Of a DNA stretch of 64,000 nt, positions 1 through 10,017 are shown one piece after another. The stretch's first letter is position 1, and every line of letters starts with the position of its first letter. Position numbers and translations under genes: made by a program. The stretch spans positions 186,001 through 250,000 of the forward strand of contig JAJDAO010000078.1 of NCBI GenBank assembly GCA_029261835.1. The letters run 5' to 3'. The notes below the pieces were generated by a model, which was given only the letters and a program-made list of their open reading frames with translations, made no database searches and had not been told where the DNA came from. This stretch comes from Deltaproteobacteria bacterium. GTDB taxonomy: Bacteria > Myxococcota_A > UBA9160 > UBA4427.

Positions 1-780
1 GGGATGAACGTGAACTCCATCGCAGACCAGGTCACAGCTGAGACCGGTGCCCGCCAGCGCGTAGCCCGCCACGCCGAGATCGCGATGATGCACGCCCCCC
101 ATCGCATTGAAGAGGTGCGTCACGTGCGTCAAGCCGTCCGCCACGGCCGCGTCAAGATGGCCTTCGCCCGCCAGACTGTGGCCCACCGCCGCCACGACGT
201 TGCTGCGTCGTAGTGCGTCAAGCAAGGCGTGGCTGCCGTTGATTTCGGGCGCCAGAGTGACGACCCGAATGAGGCCGCGGAAGGCCTCGATGAGGTCACG
301 GTCATCTGACGACGAGTCGTAGGGCCGTATGGCGGTCCGCGGTTGTGCGCCTGCGGCCGCGGGGTTGATCCAAGGGCCTTCAAGATGCGCCCCAAGGGGA
401 ACCGCGCCCGGCCACGCAGCGCGCGTCATCTCGGCCTCAAGGCGCGTCATAAAGTCGTGCAGCCTCTCTCGCGACCACGCCACGGTGGTGGGCAAGAAGG
501 CCGTGACACCCTGACGCGCCAGTGACGCGGAGGTTCGACGCAGCGCTGAGGCCAGGCCTGTGGACTGCGTGAAGACCAGCTCGCCGTGGTGGTGCAGGTC
601 AATGAAGCCGGGCGCCAAGCGATGCCGGCCGAGCTCAACCGTGGCAGCGTCGCACGGCGGGTTGGAGTCCCCGCGGAACAATGCGGCGACGCGCCCATCC
701 TCGATCAGAAGTGAGCCAGGCTCCGGCCCCGGTGCCTCGGGGTCGAGCATGGCGGAGGTGCGGATGAGCTGCCGGGTCAC
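1..780 (-). CDS. nagA: N-acetylglucosamine-6-phosphate deacetylase, C-terminus cut by window edge
   Basis: The minus-strand frame is open from a GTG at 780 to the window edge, giving 260 codons and no stop, so the C-terminal third is missing. NagA removes the acetyl group from GlcNAc-6-phosphate during amino-sugar recycling, in the cytoplasm. The family's amidohydrolase motifs appear in order: the metal-binding GFIDLHHHGELVF near residue 65, GAHLEGPWINPAAAGAQ near 130, TLAPEINGS, VAAVGHSLA, and THLFNAMGGVHHRDLG followed by CDGVHVHP. No good Shine-Dalgarno precedes the GTG, but the frame upstream does not read as protein. It diverges from the plus-strand gene that starts within 100 bases. The family call is secure; the exact start is not. 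Confidence 0.9.
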   Translation of the reverse strand, partial: MTRQLIRTSAMLDPEAPGPEPGSLLIEDGRVAALFRGDSNPPCDAATVELGRHRLAPGFIDLHHHGELVFTQSTGLASALRRTSASLARQGVTAFLPTTVAWSRERLHDFMTRLEAEMTRAAWPGAVPLGAHLEGPWINPAAAGAQPRTAIRPYDSSSDDRDLIEAFRGLIRVVTLAPEINGSHALLDALRRSNVVAAVGHSLAGEGHLDAAVADGLTHVTHLFNAMGGVHHRDLGVAGYALAGTGLSCDLVCDGVHVHP

Positions 781-864
781 GGGCGCAGTCTAACATCTCA
801 CAGCGGCGTGGCTAAAGACCCCCGGTCAACCCTCCGATGCAACGGTGGGAGGCTCTGCCCGACA

Positions 865-1419
865 GTGTCAATCGACGAAGAGCTCAAGGTTCTGGACAGC
901 AAGGTCACGCAGCTCAGGCGTGACTACGAACAGTACTTTCTGGGAAACCGGCCCCGGGATCCCCGGCAGCTGCGGGGCGAGGTCCAGAAGCTGATCCTTC
1001 GGCACACCAACCAGCCGATTCAGAACACGGCCGCGCGCTTTCGCTTCAACTCGATGAACGCGCGCTTCCAGGCATTCAAACGTCAGTGGGACGCGACGCT
1101 GCGGCAGATCGAAGCGGGCACCTACACGAGGCACGTCTTCAAGGCCAAGCTGCACGAACGCGAGCGCGGCTTGGCCGGAGGGGGCACCGCGGCCACACGG
1201 GTGGTCGACAGAGCGAACGACGATGATCTGTTCGAGAGCTACCGCGATGCCGCGCTCGCGTGCGGGCAGGACGTCAGCGGCCTGACGCGCGAGAAGCTGC
1301 AGGCTGTCGTGAAGAAGCAGGAGGCCGGCCTGCGACAGAAGCTTCAGTGCGAGCGGGTGAACTTCCGGGTCGCGGTCGAAGGAGGCAAGGTCAAGCTCAA
1401 GGCCTCTCCGCAGGGCTGA
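865..1419 (+). CDS. Coiled-coil-rich conserved hypothetical (MXAN_5187 C-terminal-like)
   Basis: A 184-residue soluble, basic protein. The core SIDEELKVLDSKVTQLRRDYEQYF, then LRGEVQKLILRH and NTAARFRFNSMNARF, and IEAGTYTRHVFKAKL, resemble from memory the C-terminal domain of myxobacterial MXAN_5187-type proteins, whose function is unknown. A second block, LTREKLQAVVKKQEAGLRQK, near the C-terminus looks like a small helical domain. I chose the GTG at 865 because GGGAGG lies 12 bases upstream and the conserved part begins there. The in-frame GTG at 808 would add 19 residues but has no clear ribosome site. The 3' end overlaps the convergent FG-GAP gene by 23 bases. No signal peptide or membrane segment is visible. 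Confidence 0.7.
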   Translation: MSIDEELKVLDSKVTQLRRDYEQYFLGNRPRDPRQLRGEVQKLILRHTNQPIQNTAARFRFNSMNARFQAFKRQWDATLRQIEAGTYTRHVFKAKLHERERGLAGGGTAATRVVDRANDDDLFESYRDAALACGQDVSGLTREKLQAVVKKQEAGLRQKLQCERVNFRVAVEGGKVKLKASPQG

Positions 1420-2932
1420 GCGTGGCCGGTGTTCCGGGCAGCATCCCGAGATTGCGCGCGATGCGCACGGGAACATCGAAGTTGTGCGGATCGAAGATCA
1501 GAAAATCCTGCAGGCCGTCGCCATCGAAGTCCGCGAAGTGAACGACACCTGCAGTCGACATCTTCTGTCTGCCGCCGCGTCTCGAGAACGGTCCTTTGCT
1601 ATCGCCGAGAAGGACTTCGAGGGCATTGCCTCCACCGGAAGAGACAAAGTCGAGGAACCCGTCTGCGTTGAGGTCGACGTTCGCGGTGGGGACGAAGCCC
1701 TTCAGGCGAAACGTCTGGAAGCTGAAGGGAAGTGAGATCTTCTTCTTGACCGACGGTTCGTCGTCGAACCCGTGCCCTTCCCGATAGCGGTGAACCGCGA
1801 TATTGAAGTCGATCTCACGGCTCAGCAGCAGCTCCACCATCTCGAGGAGACTGAATTGGAGCTCCATACGAAGAAGCTCGTGCCGACCATCTCGATCGAG
1901 ATCAGAGAGAGCGTTCGACACCAGGCCTGCTTTCGTGGTGAGGATCTGATCGGGAGCACCGAGGTTCCAGCCGCCCTCGCGATTCATATAGATGTAGATC
2001 GTCGTCACGGCGTCGCCAAAGCCTCCTCGCACGTGTGAGACGAGCAGGTCCAGCCGGCCGTCGCCGTCAATGTCTTTGGCTTCGCTCGCCACACCGCCGG
2101 AGCCGCGGATATGGTCACGCGGCGTCACGAGCCGAAGCGGCAGCCTGCGGTCGGGTTCGAAGCTGAAGCTGCCATCCTCACGACGCAGGAAGACTCGCAC
2201 CTCGTGCCGCGTGGAAGACACGATATCGAGCCGACCATCTCCGTCGACATCCCCCAGTGCAAGCTTCGGGACATCGAGAAAGATTTGGAAATCACTCTCG
2301 ATGGAGATGAGGCCCGTGCTCGGTATGATGAAATAGTTGGCCCGCCGCGGCACCGCCAGCCGGGCGCGAAGCTCGCCGCTGGGCGACAGGGCGCTGAGCT
2401 GGCCAATCTGTGGCACGAGCAACCACGGCTCGGGGCCGAAGTCGCGATAGACGATGCGAAAGGGCTCGAGGCCGCGTTCGTCGTCCGCCAGCCCCACCGA
2501 GGTGGGCCCGGGCAGCGGCAGGTCCCAGCTCTTGCCGGAGGCATCGCCGAGCGAGAGGAGTGTCAAGCGGTCGGGGCGCAGCAGCACGAGCTCGCAGCCG
2601 GGACTGTCCTCTCGCACGTCGGCGACATCGTAGACCGCGCTCCAGCTCGGCATCTCGATGGTGTGCTGGGGTCGCTCGGGCAGCGCGCCGTCGGGTCTCT
2701 GTAGGTAGACCCGTATGTCGCGTCGCTCTTCGGGCGGAACGCCGGCCAGCGCCACGACGAAGAGGTCCATGCGACCGTCGCCGTTGAGGTCGGCGAGCTC
2801 CGCCGCGACGCTTCGCCCCGCGCTCTTCAGGGAGGTGATCTCGAAGAGCGTCTCCGCGCGAAGCGGGGAGGGTCCTGCAAGCACGAGCAGAGCCAGTGAC
2901 GCGAGGAGCCCTACGGTTCGGGTCACGTACAC
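1397..2932 (-). CDS. Secreted FG-GAP/VCBS repeat protein
   Basis: 511 residues starting with a typical signal peptide (basic start, hydrophobic stretch, cleavage near LRAET). At least six calcium-binding-type FG-GAP motifs follow: DLNGDGRMDL, DVDGDGRLDI, DIDGDGRLDL, DLDRDGRHEL, DLNADGFLDF and DFDGDGLQDF. Their spacing fits a beta-propeller like the integrin alpha-chain head. Such proteins are exported and usually bind ligands or surfaces; the specific role here is unknown. There is no lipobox, PEP-CTERM tail or transmembrane anchor at the C-terminus. It starts 39 bases downstream of the ATP synthase epsilon gene on the same strand, so it may be read through from that operon, but functionally it looks unrelated. 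Confidence 0.8.
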   Translation of the reverse strand: MYVTRTVGLLASLALLVLAGPSPLRAETLFEITSLKSAGRSVAAELADLNGDGRMDLFVVALAGVPPEERRDIRVYLQRPDGALPERPQHTIEMPSWSAVYDVADVREDSPGCELVLLRPDRLTLLSLGDASGKSWDLPLPGPTSVGLADDERGLEPFRIVYRDFGPEPWLLVPQIGQLSALSPSGELRARLAVPRRANYFIIPSTGLISIESDFQIFLDVPKLALGDVDGDGRLDIVSSTRHEVRVFLRREDGSFSFEPDRRLPLRLVTPRDHIRGSGGVASEAKDIDGDGRLDLLVSHVRGGFGDAVTTIYIYMNREGGWNLGAPDQILTTKAGLVSNALSDLDRDGRHELLRMELQFSLLEMVELLLSREIDFNIAVHRYREGHGFDDEPSVKKKISLPFSFQTFRLKGFVPTANVDLNADGFLDFVSSGGGNALEVLLGDSKGPFSRRGGRQKMSTAGVVHFADFDGDGLQDFLIFDPHNFDVPVRIARNLGMLPGTPATLSPAERP

Positions 2933-2971
2933 GCGCGTATGCTAACGCGCCTCCCGTGTCGGGGCCGCCGC

Positions 2972-3391
2972 TCAGCTGTGATAGCGACCGTGCACGTCTA
3001 TCTGGACACTGGCGCGCACGATGGCGCTCTCGAGACGTGCGCGGCGCTCTTCGTCACCGATTTCTTGAAACAGATCACGCAGTTCCTGCTCTGCTTCCGC
3101 CTTGCTGTGTTGTGCGTGCTCGAGATCGATTTCGTGCGCCTTGAAGCACTCGTCGACGAGCACCACGACCTGGCTGCTCGTCACTTCCGCGAAGCCGCTC
3201 GAGATCGCCGCCCACTCGCTGCTGCCATCCGCCAGCCGGATCTCCATCGGGCCTGGCACGAGCGGGGCCAGAAACTTCTCGTGACTCTCCAGCACGCCGA
3301 ATTCGCCTTCGGCCCCTGGCAGAACGACTTGCTCTACGGGAAGCGAGAATGCCTCCCCGTTGGGCGTTACTACAATCAAGTCCATCGGCAT
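2972..3391 (-). CDS. atpC: ATP synthase F1 epsilon subunit
   Basis: 139 residues, the usual family length. The N-terminal beta-sandwich is recognisable from LIVVTPNGEAFSLPVEQVVLPGAEGEFGVL and the conserved HEKFLAPL. The C-terminal half, from about residue 90, is the two-helix regulatory hairpin (AQHSKAEAEQELRDLF). Epsilon is part of the central stalk and can inhibit ATP hydrolysis. It is the last cistron of a seven-gene minus-strand operon, 36 bases after atpD. Confidence 0.95.
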   Translation of the reverse strand: MPMDLIVVTPNGEAFSLPVEQVVLPGAEGEFGVLESHEKFLAPLVPGPMEIRLADGSSEWAAISSGFAEVTSSQVVVLVDECFKAHEIDLEHAQHSKAEAEQELRDLFQEIGDEERRARLESAIVRASVQIDVHGRYHS

Positions 3392-3427
3392 CCCCCTCTC
3401 CGCGACTCCGCTCCGACCGACGCGCGG

Positions 3428-4852
<1,425 letters not shown>

Positions 4853-4948
4853 CTATCTCCTCAGTCCGCCACGCCATCGGCGCCATCACGCCACGATGCG
4901 CGCTCTGTGGCGAAAGCCATCAGCCGAACGGCCTAAGCCGCCCGGGTC

Positions 4949-5836
4949 TCAGTCGAGTGCCTGCGCGCCGGTGACGATCTCTACGAGCTCGCTCGTGATC
5001 GCCGCCTGACGCGCGCGGTTGAACTCCAACGTGAGCTTGTCGATCAGCTCCTCGGTATTCTTGGTTGCGCTCTCCATGGCGGTCATGCGTGCCGCATGCT
5101 CTCCCGCCTGGTTCTCCAGCAGTGCGCGGAAGACCTCCATCTCCACGGCCTTCGGCACGAGGGCCGCGAGCAGCTTCTCGGCGCTGGGCTCCACCTCGTA
5201 GGGAAGCTTCTCGGCGGCCGTCGCCACCTCCTCGACCGGCTCCGCCGCGCCAGCGGCTGCTGAGAACGGCAGCAACGGCACGACGGTAGGACGTTGTGTC
5301 ATGGTGGAGACGAACTCGCTGTAGACGAGCACGACCTCATCCACCTCCCCCTGCTCGAATCGATCCATCAGACGACCGGCGATCTGTGCCGCCTCGAGAT
5401 AGTGCACATGGGCGCCCACCGGACGGGCGAACGAAAGCTGGCTCGCGCGGCGACGCTTGTAGTAGTCGCCGGCCTTCTTGCCCACGGTGGTCAGGTACAG
5501 GTTCTCGAGCTCGCCCTCGTGCGCTGCGATGAACTCGTCCGCCCGCTTCATGACGGCATTGTTGAATGCACCCGCGAGCCCACGGTCCGAAGTAATGATG
5601 ACGAGCTCGACGCTTCGCCTCTCTCTCACTTCGAAGAGCGGGTGTTCGACATCGAGCTGAACGGCCGCGACCTCGGCGAGAGTTGCGTGCATTCGCTTCG
5701 CGTACGGGCGCGCGGAGAAGATGGCATCGGTGGCGCGTCGCAGCTTCGCAGCGGACACCATCTTCATGGCGCTCGTGATCTTCTGCGTACTCTTGACGCT
5801 GCTGATGCGTCGCTGGATGTCGCGTAGGTTTGCCAC
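4949..5836 (-). CDS. atpG: ATP synthase F1 gamma subunit
   Basis: 295 residues. The N-terminus MANLRDIQRRISSVKSTQKI and KMVSAAKLRRA is the classic start of the long gamma helix. The C-terminal helix LIDKLTLEFNRARQAAITSEL with the EIVTGAQAL end is also typical. The gamma coiled coil rotates inside the alpha/beta ring and couples proton flow to catalysis. The start follows the atpA stop by 2 bases, which suggests translational coupling. An Ala/Glu-rich insertion (AAAGAAEPVEEVATAAE) lies in the middle Rossmann-like domain, where length varies in the family. Confidence 0.97.
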   Translation of the reverse strand: MANLRDIQRRISSVKSTQKITSAMKMVSAAKLRRATDAIFSARPYAKRMHATLAEVAAVQLDVEHPLFEVRERRSVELVIITSDRGLAGAFNNAVMKRADEFIAAHEGELENLYLTTVGKKAGDYYKRRRASQLSFARPVGAHVHYLEAAQIAGRLMDRFEQGEVDEVVLVYSEFVSTMTQRPTVVPLLPFSAAAGAAEPVEEVATAAEKLPYEVEPSAEKLLAALVPKAVEMEVFRALLENQAGEHAARMTAMESATKNTEELIDKLTLEFNRARQAAITSELVEIVTGAQALD

Positions 5837-5838
5837 GC

Positions 5839-7392
5839 TCAGGCCGCCTCTTCTTCGCTCCCACTAGAGGAGGGCTGAAAGACATCGCTGAATTCATCGA
5901 GCGCAGCGATGAGCTTCTGCTCCGTCTCGTCGGCGAACTTCCCGCTGTTGCGAATTTCGTCGAGGATCTCGGCATGGCTGGAGCGCATGAAGTCGAGCAG
6001 CTCCTGCTCGTAGCGCGCGATGTCCTGCTGCTCGTACTTGCGGATCCACGAGTCGCGATCGCGCTGTGGCGTCGAGGCGTAGATCGTCACCACCTGCGCC
6101 TCCATCGCGAGCGGGGAGTATTGCAGCTGCTTGAGCATCTCCGTCTGCCGCTCGCCATTGGCAAGCTGCTCCTGCGTGGCTTTGTCGAGGTCGCTTCCGA
6201 ACTGAGCGAACGCCGCCATTTCGCGATACTGCGCGAGGTTGAGCTTGAGCTGTCCCGCCACCGACTTCGTCGCCTTGGTCTGCGCAGCGCCACCAACACG
6301 CGAGACCGAGAGGCCGACGTTGATGGCGGGGCGTACGCCGGAGTTGAAGAGGTCTGTCTCGAGGAAGATCTGCCCGTCGGTAATCGAAATCACGTTGGTT
6401 GGAATATAGGCGGAGACGTCACCCGCCTGGGTTTCGATGATGGGCAGCGCGGTGAGACTGCCACCACCGAGGGTGTCCGACAGCTTGCAGGCGCGCTCGA
6501 GGAGCCGCGAGTGGAGGTAGAAGACATCGCCTGGGTACGCCTCACGCCCCGGTGGGCGGCGCAGCAGAAGCGAGAGCTGACGGTAGGCCACGGCCTGCTT
6601 GGAGAGATCGTCGTAGATGATCAGCGCATGCTGGCCGTTATGGAGGAAGTGTTCCGCCATCGAGCAGCCGGAATAGGGCGCGATGAACTGGAGCGGCGCC
6701 GGCTCCGAGGCGGTGGCGGCGACCACGATGGTGTACTCCATGGCACCGAACTGCGTCAGTTTGTCCACCACCTGGGCGACCGTTGACTGCTTCTGCCCGA
6801 TCGCAACATAGACGCAGAAGACGTCCGTGTTCTTCTGGTTGATGATGGTGTCGATCGCGATGGCGGTCTTGCCCGTCTGACGGTCACCGATGATGAGCTC
6901 GCGCTGGCCACGGCCGATGGGCACCATGGCGTCGATGGCCTTGATGCCGGTGGCCAGAGATTCGTAGACCGAGCGACGCGCAACGATTCCCGGCGCCTTG
7001 ATCTCGACGCGCCGCGTGGTGCTGGTCTCGATTGGGCCCTTGCCATCGATCGGCTGTCCGAGCGCGTCCACGACCCGCCCCAGCATTGCGTCACCCACCG
7101 GCACCTCGATGATGCGACCGGTCCGGCGTACGAGATCGCCCTCCTTGACCTCGTGGGCCTCACCCATGAGCGCTACGCCGACATTGTCCTCCTCGAGATT
7201 CAGCACCATGCCCAGCAACCCGCCGGTGAACTCGACCAGCTCGCCCGCCAGCGCGTTATCAAGACCGTAGACGCGCGCGATACCGTCGCCGGCGCTGAGG
7301 ACGGTTCCCGTCTCCGCCACGTCGATTTCGCGGTCGTATTCCTTGATCTCGCGTTTCAGAATATCGGTGATCTCACCGGGCTTGATATCCAT
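5839..7392 (-). CDS. atpA: ATP synthase F1 alpha subunit
   Basis: 517 residues, close to the usual 500-515. The N-terminus begins [16 protein letters not shown] and runs into [26 protein letters not shown]. The nucleotide-binding loop [13 protein letters not shown] is near residue 170, and the conserved [15 protein letters not shown] near 365. Alpha forms the non-catalytic nucleotide sites of the F1 hexamer. It follows atpH by 3 bases and precedes atpG by 2 bases. The extreme C-terminus is acidic ([10 protein letters not shown]), slightly longer than usual. Confidence 0.98.
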   Translation of the reverse strand: MDIKPGEITDILKREIKEYDREIDVAETGTVLSAGDGIARVYGLDNALAGELVEFTGGLLGMVLNLEEDNVGVALMGEAHEVKEGDLVRRTGRIIEVPVGDAMLGRVVDALGQPIDGKGPIETSTTRRVEIKAPGIVARRSVYESLATGIKAIDAMVPIGRGQRELIIGDRQTGKTAIAIDTIINQKNTDVFCVYVAIGQKQSTVAQVVDKLTQFGAMEYTIVVAATASEPAPLQFIAPYSGCSMAEHFLHNGQHALIIYDDLSKQAVAYRQLSLLLRRPPGREAYPGDVFYLHSRLLERACKLSDTLGGGSLTALPIIETQAGDVSAYIPTNVISITDGQIFLETDLFNSGVRPAINVGLSVSRVGGAAQTKATKSVAGQLKLNLAQYREMAAFAQFGSDLDKATQEQLANGERQTEMLKQLQYSPLAMEAQVVTIYASTPQRDRDSWIRKYEQQDIARYEQELLDFMRSSHAEILDEIRNSGKFADETEQKLIAALDEFSDVFQPSSSGSEEEAA

Positions 7393-7395
7393 TGC

Positions 7396-7941
7396 TCAGG
7401 ATCCCTTCATCAGAGTGGCGCGCAGTTGAGAGAGCTGCGTGCGGAGACTGCCGTCGAAGACGAGATTGCCGACCTTGGCGATCGCGCCGGCGATCAACTC
7501 GCGGTCGAGCGCGATCTCGAGCCGTACTTCTCGCCCGGTGCGTTCGGAGAGAGCGCGGCGCAGGCGGTCCTTGCGACGGTCGTCCAGCGGGCTGGCGGAA
7601 ATGACCTGCGCGGTCATGAGGCCGGCATCCTCGTCGGCCAGGCGCCTGAATTCCTCGCGGATCCCCGCAAAGTTCACCAGCCGTCGCTGGTCGATCAGGT
7701 AAGCGCAGAAGTTGCTCAGCAGACGCGAGAGTCCGAGACGCTGCGCGAGGGCAGCGACTACGGCTTTTCGCTGCTCGGCGGGGTGGAGCGGGGTGAGGAG
7801 TGCCTCGCGGAGCGCGGCGTTCTCCGCCATGAGGCGCCCGAGGAGTTCGAGCTCTTCGCCCGTCTCGGTCACCTTGTGTTCCTCCCCCGCAAGGGAGAAG
7901 AGGGCTTTCGCATAGCGCAGCGCAGCTGTGGTCGACTTCAT
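7396..7941 (-). CDS. atpH: ATP synthase F1 delta subunit
   Basis: 181 residues, family-typical length. The N-terminal six-helix bundle begins TTAALRYAKALFSLA. The C-terminal part carries the conserved pattern GREVRLEIALDRELIAGAIAKVGNLVFDGSLRTQL, corresponding to the usual 'D..LIGG..v.ig..v.D.S...rL'. Delta sits on top of F1 and ties the hexamer to the b/b' stator. It lies directly upstream of atpA and 87 bases after atpF. Confidence 0.96.
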   Translation of the reverse strand: MKSTTAALRYAKALFSLAGEEHKVTETGEELELLGRLMAENAALREALLTPLHPAEQRKAVVAALAQRLGLSRLLSNFCAYLIDQRRLVNFAGIREEFRRLADEDAGLMTAQVISASPLDDRRKDRLRRALSERTGREVRLEIALDRELIAGAIAKVGNLVFDGSLRTQLSQLRATLMKGS

Positions 7942-8028
7942 TGTCTGTGACTCTGGCTCGTGGCTGTTCTCTGTGAGATCTGACTCGGCTCCGAGCCGAT
8001 CTCGCTCTAACCGGGCACTCGCAACTCG

Positions 8029-8637
8029 CTAGCGGCCGGCCGGCTGTTCGCCGGACTCTACGCGTGTAATGAACTCATCGAGCAAGCGTTCGCGATCGCC
8101 GTCGCCAACTCGTTCGCTAAGAATCTCGCTCGCGAGCTCGAGTGCGAGTTCGGCAGCCTCGCTGCGGAGCTCTCTCCGGGCGCGTTCCAGCTCCTGGTCG
8201 ATCGCGGCCGCGGCGTCGGCCTGGATTCGCTCAGCCAGCCGGCGGGCCTCGGCGAGCGTGTGCTCGCCCTCCTCCTCGGTGCGCCGCCGTGTCGTCTCAT
8301 GGATCTCCTCGACCTCGGACGCCAGATCCGCCAGACGGCGCTGGAGCTCCGAATTGCGCAGCTCCGCCAGACGGAGCAGTTCTGCCGCGCTGTCGAGCTC
8401 GTCGCTGATGCCCTCCCGCCTCCCGGAGAAGAACTGCGCCACTGGCTTGCGCGCCACGTAGAAGAGGACGGCGAGCACCAGCAGGAGATTGATGGCCTGC
8501 CACACAAACGTGCTGGAGCTGGCCGCGTGCGAGCCGCCCTCGGCCAGCGCCGAACCGGCAACCACGAAGAGCGGCGAGCCACTCGCCAGCCCGATCAGAT
8601 GACGCGCGAAGAGCCGTGTTCGTCGCTTGGTACTCAT
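8029..8637 (-). CDS. atpF: ATP synthase F0 b subunit
   Basis: 202 residues. An N-terminal extension that looks like a signal or uncleaved leader (LFVVAGSALAEG) precedes the membrane span TFVWQAINLLLVLAVLFYVARKPVAQFF. A long charged coiled coil from about residue 70 to the end then forms the peripheral stalk (repeated Glu/Arg/Ala, EILSERV near the end). Its ATG overlaps the stop of the upstream b'-type gene by 4 bases (ATGA), so the two stator subunits are probably made in coupled fashion. Start and family are secure. Confidence 0.93.
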   Translation of the reverse strand: MSTKRRTRLFARHLIGLASGSPLFVVAGSALAEGGSHAASSSTFVWQAINLLLVLAVLFYVARKPVAQFFSGRREGISDELDSAAELLRLAELRNSELQRRLADLASEVEEIHETTRRRTEEEGEHTLAEARRLAERIQADAAAAIDQELERARRELRSEAAELALELASEILSERVGDGDRERLLDEFITRVESGEQPAGR

Positions 8638-9173
8638 GACAGCGACCGCCCGAGTATCTGCTCCGCTGCCGCTACAGCGAGCGCTCGAGAGCTGGTCCGC
8701 AGTCCACTGCGCGCCTCAGCGAGGGAGCCCGAGAGCTCGGCCCGGGCTTGTTCGAGCTTCTCTTCGGCGGTGCGACGGGTGGCGGCGGTGATGGCCGCAT
8801 GCTCGGAGCGAGCCTCCGCGATCTGCTGCTTCCGGGTCGCGTCGGCCTCAATGCGCGCCCGCTGGATCGAATCCTCGTAGCGCTGCAATACGTCGTTGGC
8901 CGCCGTCTGGATTTGCCGCGCGCGGTTTCGAGCGCCCTCGATGCGATTCTCACGCGCATCGAGGGCGCTGAAGATCGGCTTGATGATGAGAGCGTTCACC
9001 GGGAAGATGAGAACGATGAAGAGAACCAGCAGCGTGACGAGCAGCGGGATCTCCGGAATCAGCTCGAGCGCACCCGCGGCCTGGGCGGGCAGCGGGGCCA
9101 GTGCGATCGCGATCGGGATCGACGCCGAGCGGCGGTGACTGCTCGACCGCCGTCTTGTTCGCCGGGTTCGCAT
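8634..9173 (-). CDS. atpF': ATP synthase F0 b'-type subunit
   Basis: 179 residues. A basic leader (MRTRRTRRRSSS) with a hydrophobic part is followed by the single membrane span IPLLVTLLVLFIVLIFPVNALIIKPIFSALDARENRIEGA, which is the b/b' signature. The rest is Ala/Arg/Glu-rich coiled coil. A second, diverged b gene next to atpF is typical of photosynthetic bacteria, Aquificales and many deltaproteobacteria, and implies a b/b' heterodimer stalk. It is the first gene of the minus-strand ATP synthase operon. Confidence 0.9.
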   Translation of the reverse strand: MRTRRTRRRSSSHRRSASIPIAIALAPLPAQAAGALELIPEIPLLVTLLVLFIVLIFPVNALIIKPIFSALDARENRIEGARNRARQIQTAANDVLQRYEDSIQRARIEADATRKQQIAEARSEHAAITAATRRTAEEKLEQARAELSGSLAEARSGLRTSSRALAVAAAEQILGRSLS

Positions 9174-9567
9174 TTGTACTCCAGTTCGCTCGAGAAGAAT
9201 CGCGTGCCTCTTACGGCTCTCGTACTGCTCTTCGCCAGGCTTGTGGCTCCGTGCGGCGGGTGCGGCACAGCGGCGCGGGTACTAGGCGCGTGAGTCCGTT
9301 GGGCTAGCTTCGCTTCCGTGTCTCGGCTGGTGGCCCGTCGCACCCTCGCGCAGTCGAACCCCTCCGCCGGCCATGATGGCTCTCTTCCTGCAACCTTCCC
9401 GCAACCTTCCTACAACTCGGCTGCCGTCGCTGATCGATCGTCGCCCTTCGCTGCTGACTCGGATCGGCGGGACCGAGCCCATCTGCGGGCGAGTCGGCGG
9501 AGACACGCGGCCGCCCAGCGAGGTCGGGACCTCGGCGGGCGGAAGTCTTACATAAGTGAGCGCAGAT
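9174..9567. other. Intergenic spacer between bactofilin and the b'-b-F1 operon
   Basis: 394 bases without a convincing gene on either strand. It should hold the promoter of the downstream minus-strand ATP synthase operon, but I cannot identify -35 and -10 boxes with confidence. A short direct repeat GCAACCTTCC occurs twice, about 12 bases apart, near 9391-9410. No strong hairpin with a T-run marks the end of the bactofilin gene. Confidence 0.5.
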
Positions 9568-10017
9568 TCAAGCCGTCGGAGAGCCCGATTCGGGGTGGTG
9601 TTCCGGCGACTCGCTCGGGATCCCGACCCGGCAGCAACCCTCGAGAATGGAGCCGTCAGCCATCACGAGCAGCGGCGCCTCGAGCACTCCGTTGACGCGC
9701 GCGCTGGCGCGCAGCTCGATTCTCGTGCGGGCGCGAACATCGCCCTCGAGTGAGCCCGCGATGATGAGTTCGTCGACTTCGATCTCACCCTGGACGCGAG
9801 CCGTCGGTCCAAGCTGCAGGCTTCCGTCGGCTCGCACTTCGCCTTCGATGAGCCCATCGATACGCGCGTCGCCGCGACAGGCGACCAGGCCAACAAAGCG
9901 ACCGCCGGCGGGCACCAGAGTGGTGCTAGGCGACGGGCCCCGAGCCGGTGAGGCCGCGCTCGTGCCCGGCCGGGTCCGGCTGCCGTCGGCCGAGGGGAGC
10001 GCCGTGCCTCCCATCAC
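9568..10017 (-). CDS. Bactofilin (DUF583) cytoskeletal protein
   Basis: 149 residues. The centre from about residue 38 to 130 shows the bactofilin pattern of short beta-helix rungs: GRFVGLVACRGDARIDGLIEGEV, LQLGPTARVQGEIEVDELIIAGSLEGDV, and RIELRASARVNGVLEAPLLVM. The N- and C-terminal arms are disordered and Pro/Ser rich, as usual. Bactofilins polymerise without nucleotide into filaments that act in cell shape or polar organisation; in Myxococcus they help position the ParABS system. Here the GTG start overlaps the parB stop by 4 bases (GTGA), so a link with chromosome segregation is an attractive inference. Confidence 0.88.
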   Translation of the reverse strand: MMGGTALPSADGSRTRPGTSAASPARGPSPSTTLVPAGGRFVGLVACRGDARIDGLIEGEVRADGSLQLGPTARVQGEIEVDELIIAGSLEGDVRARTRIELRASARVNGVLEAPLLVMADGSILEGCCRVGIPSESPEHHPESGSPTA

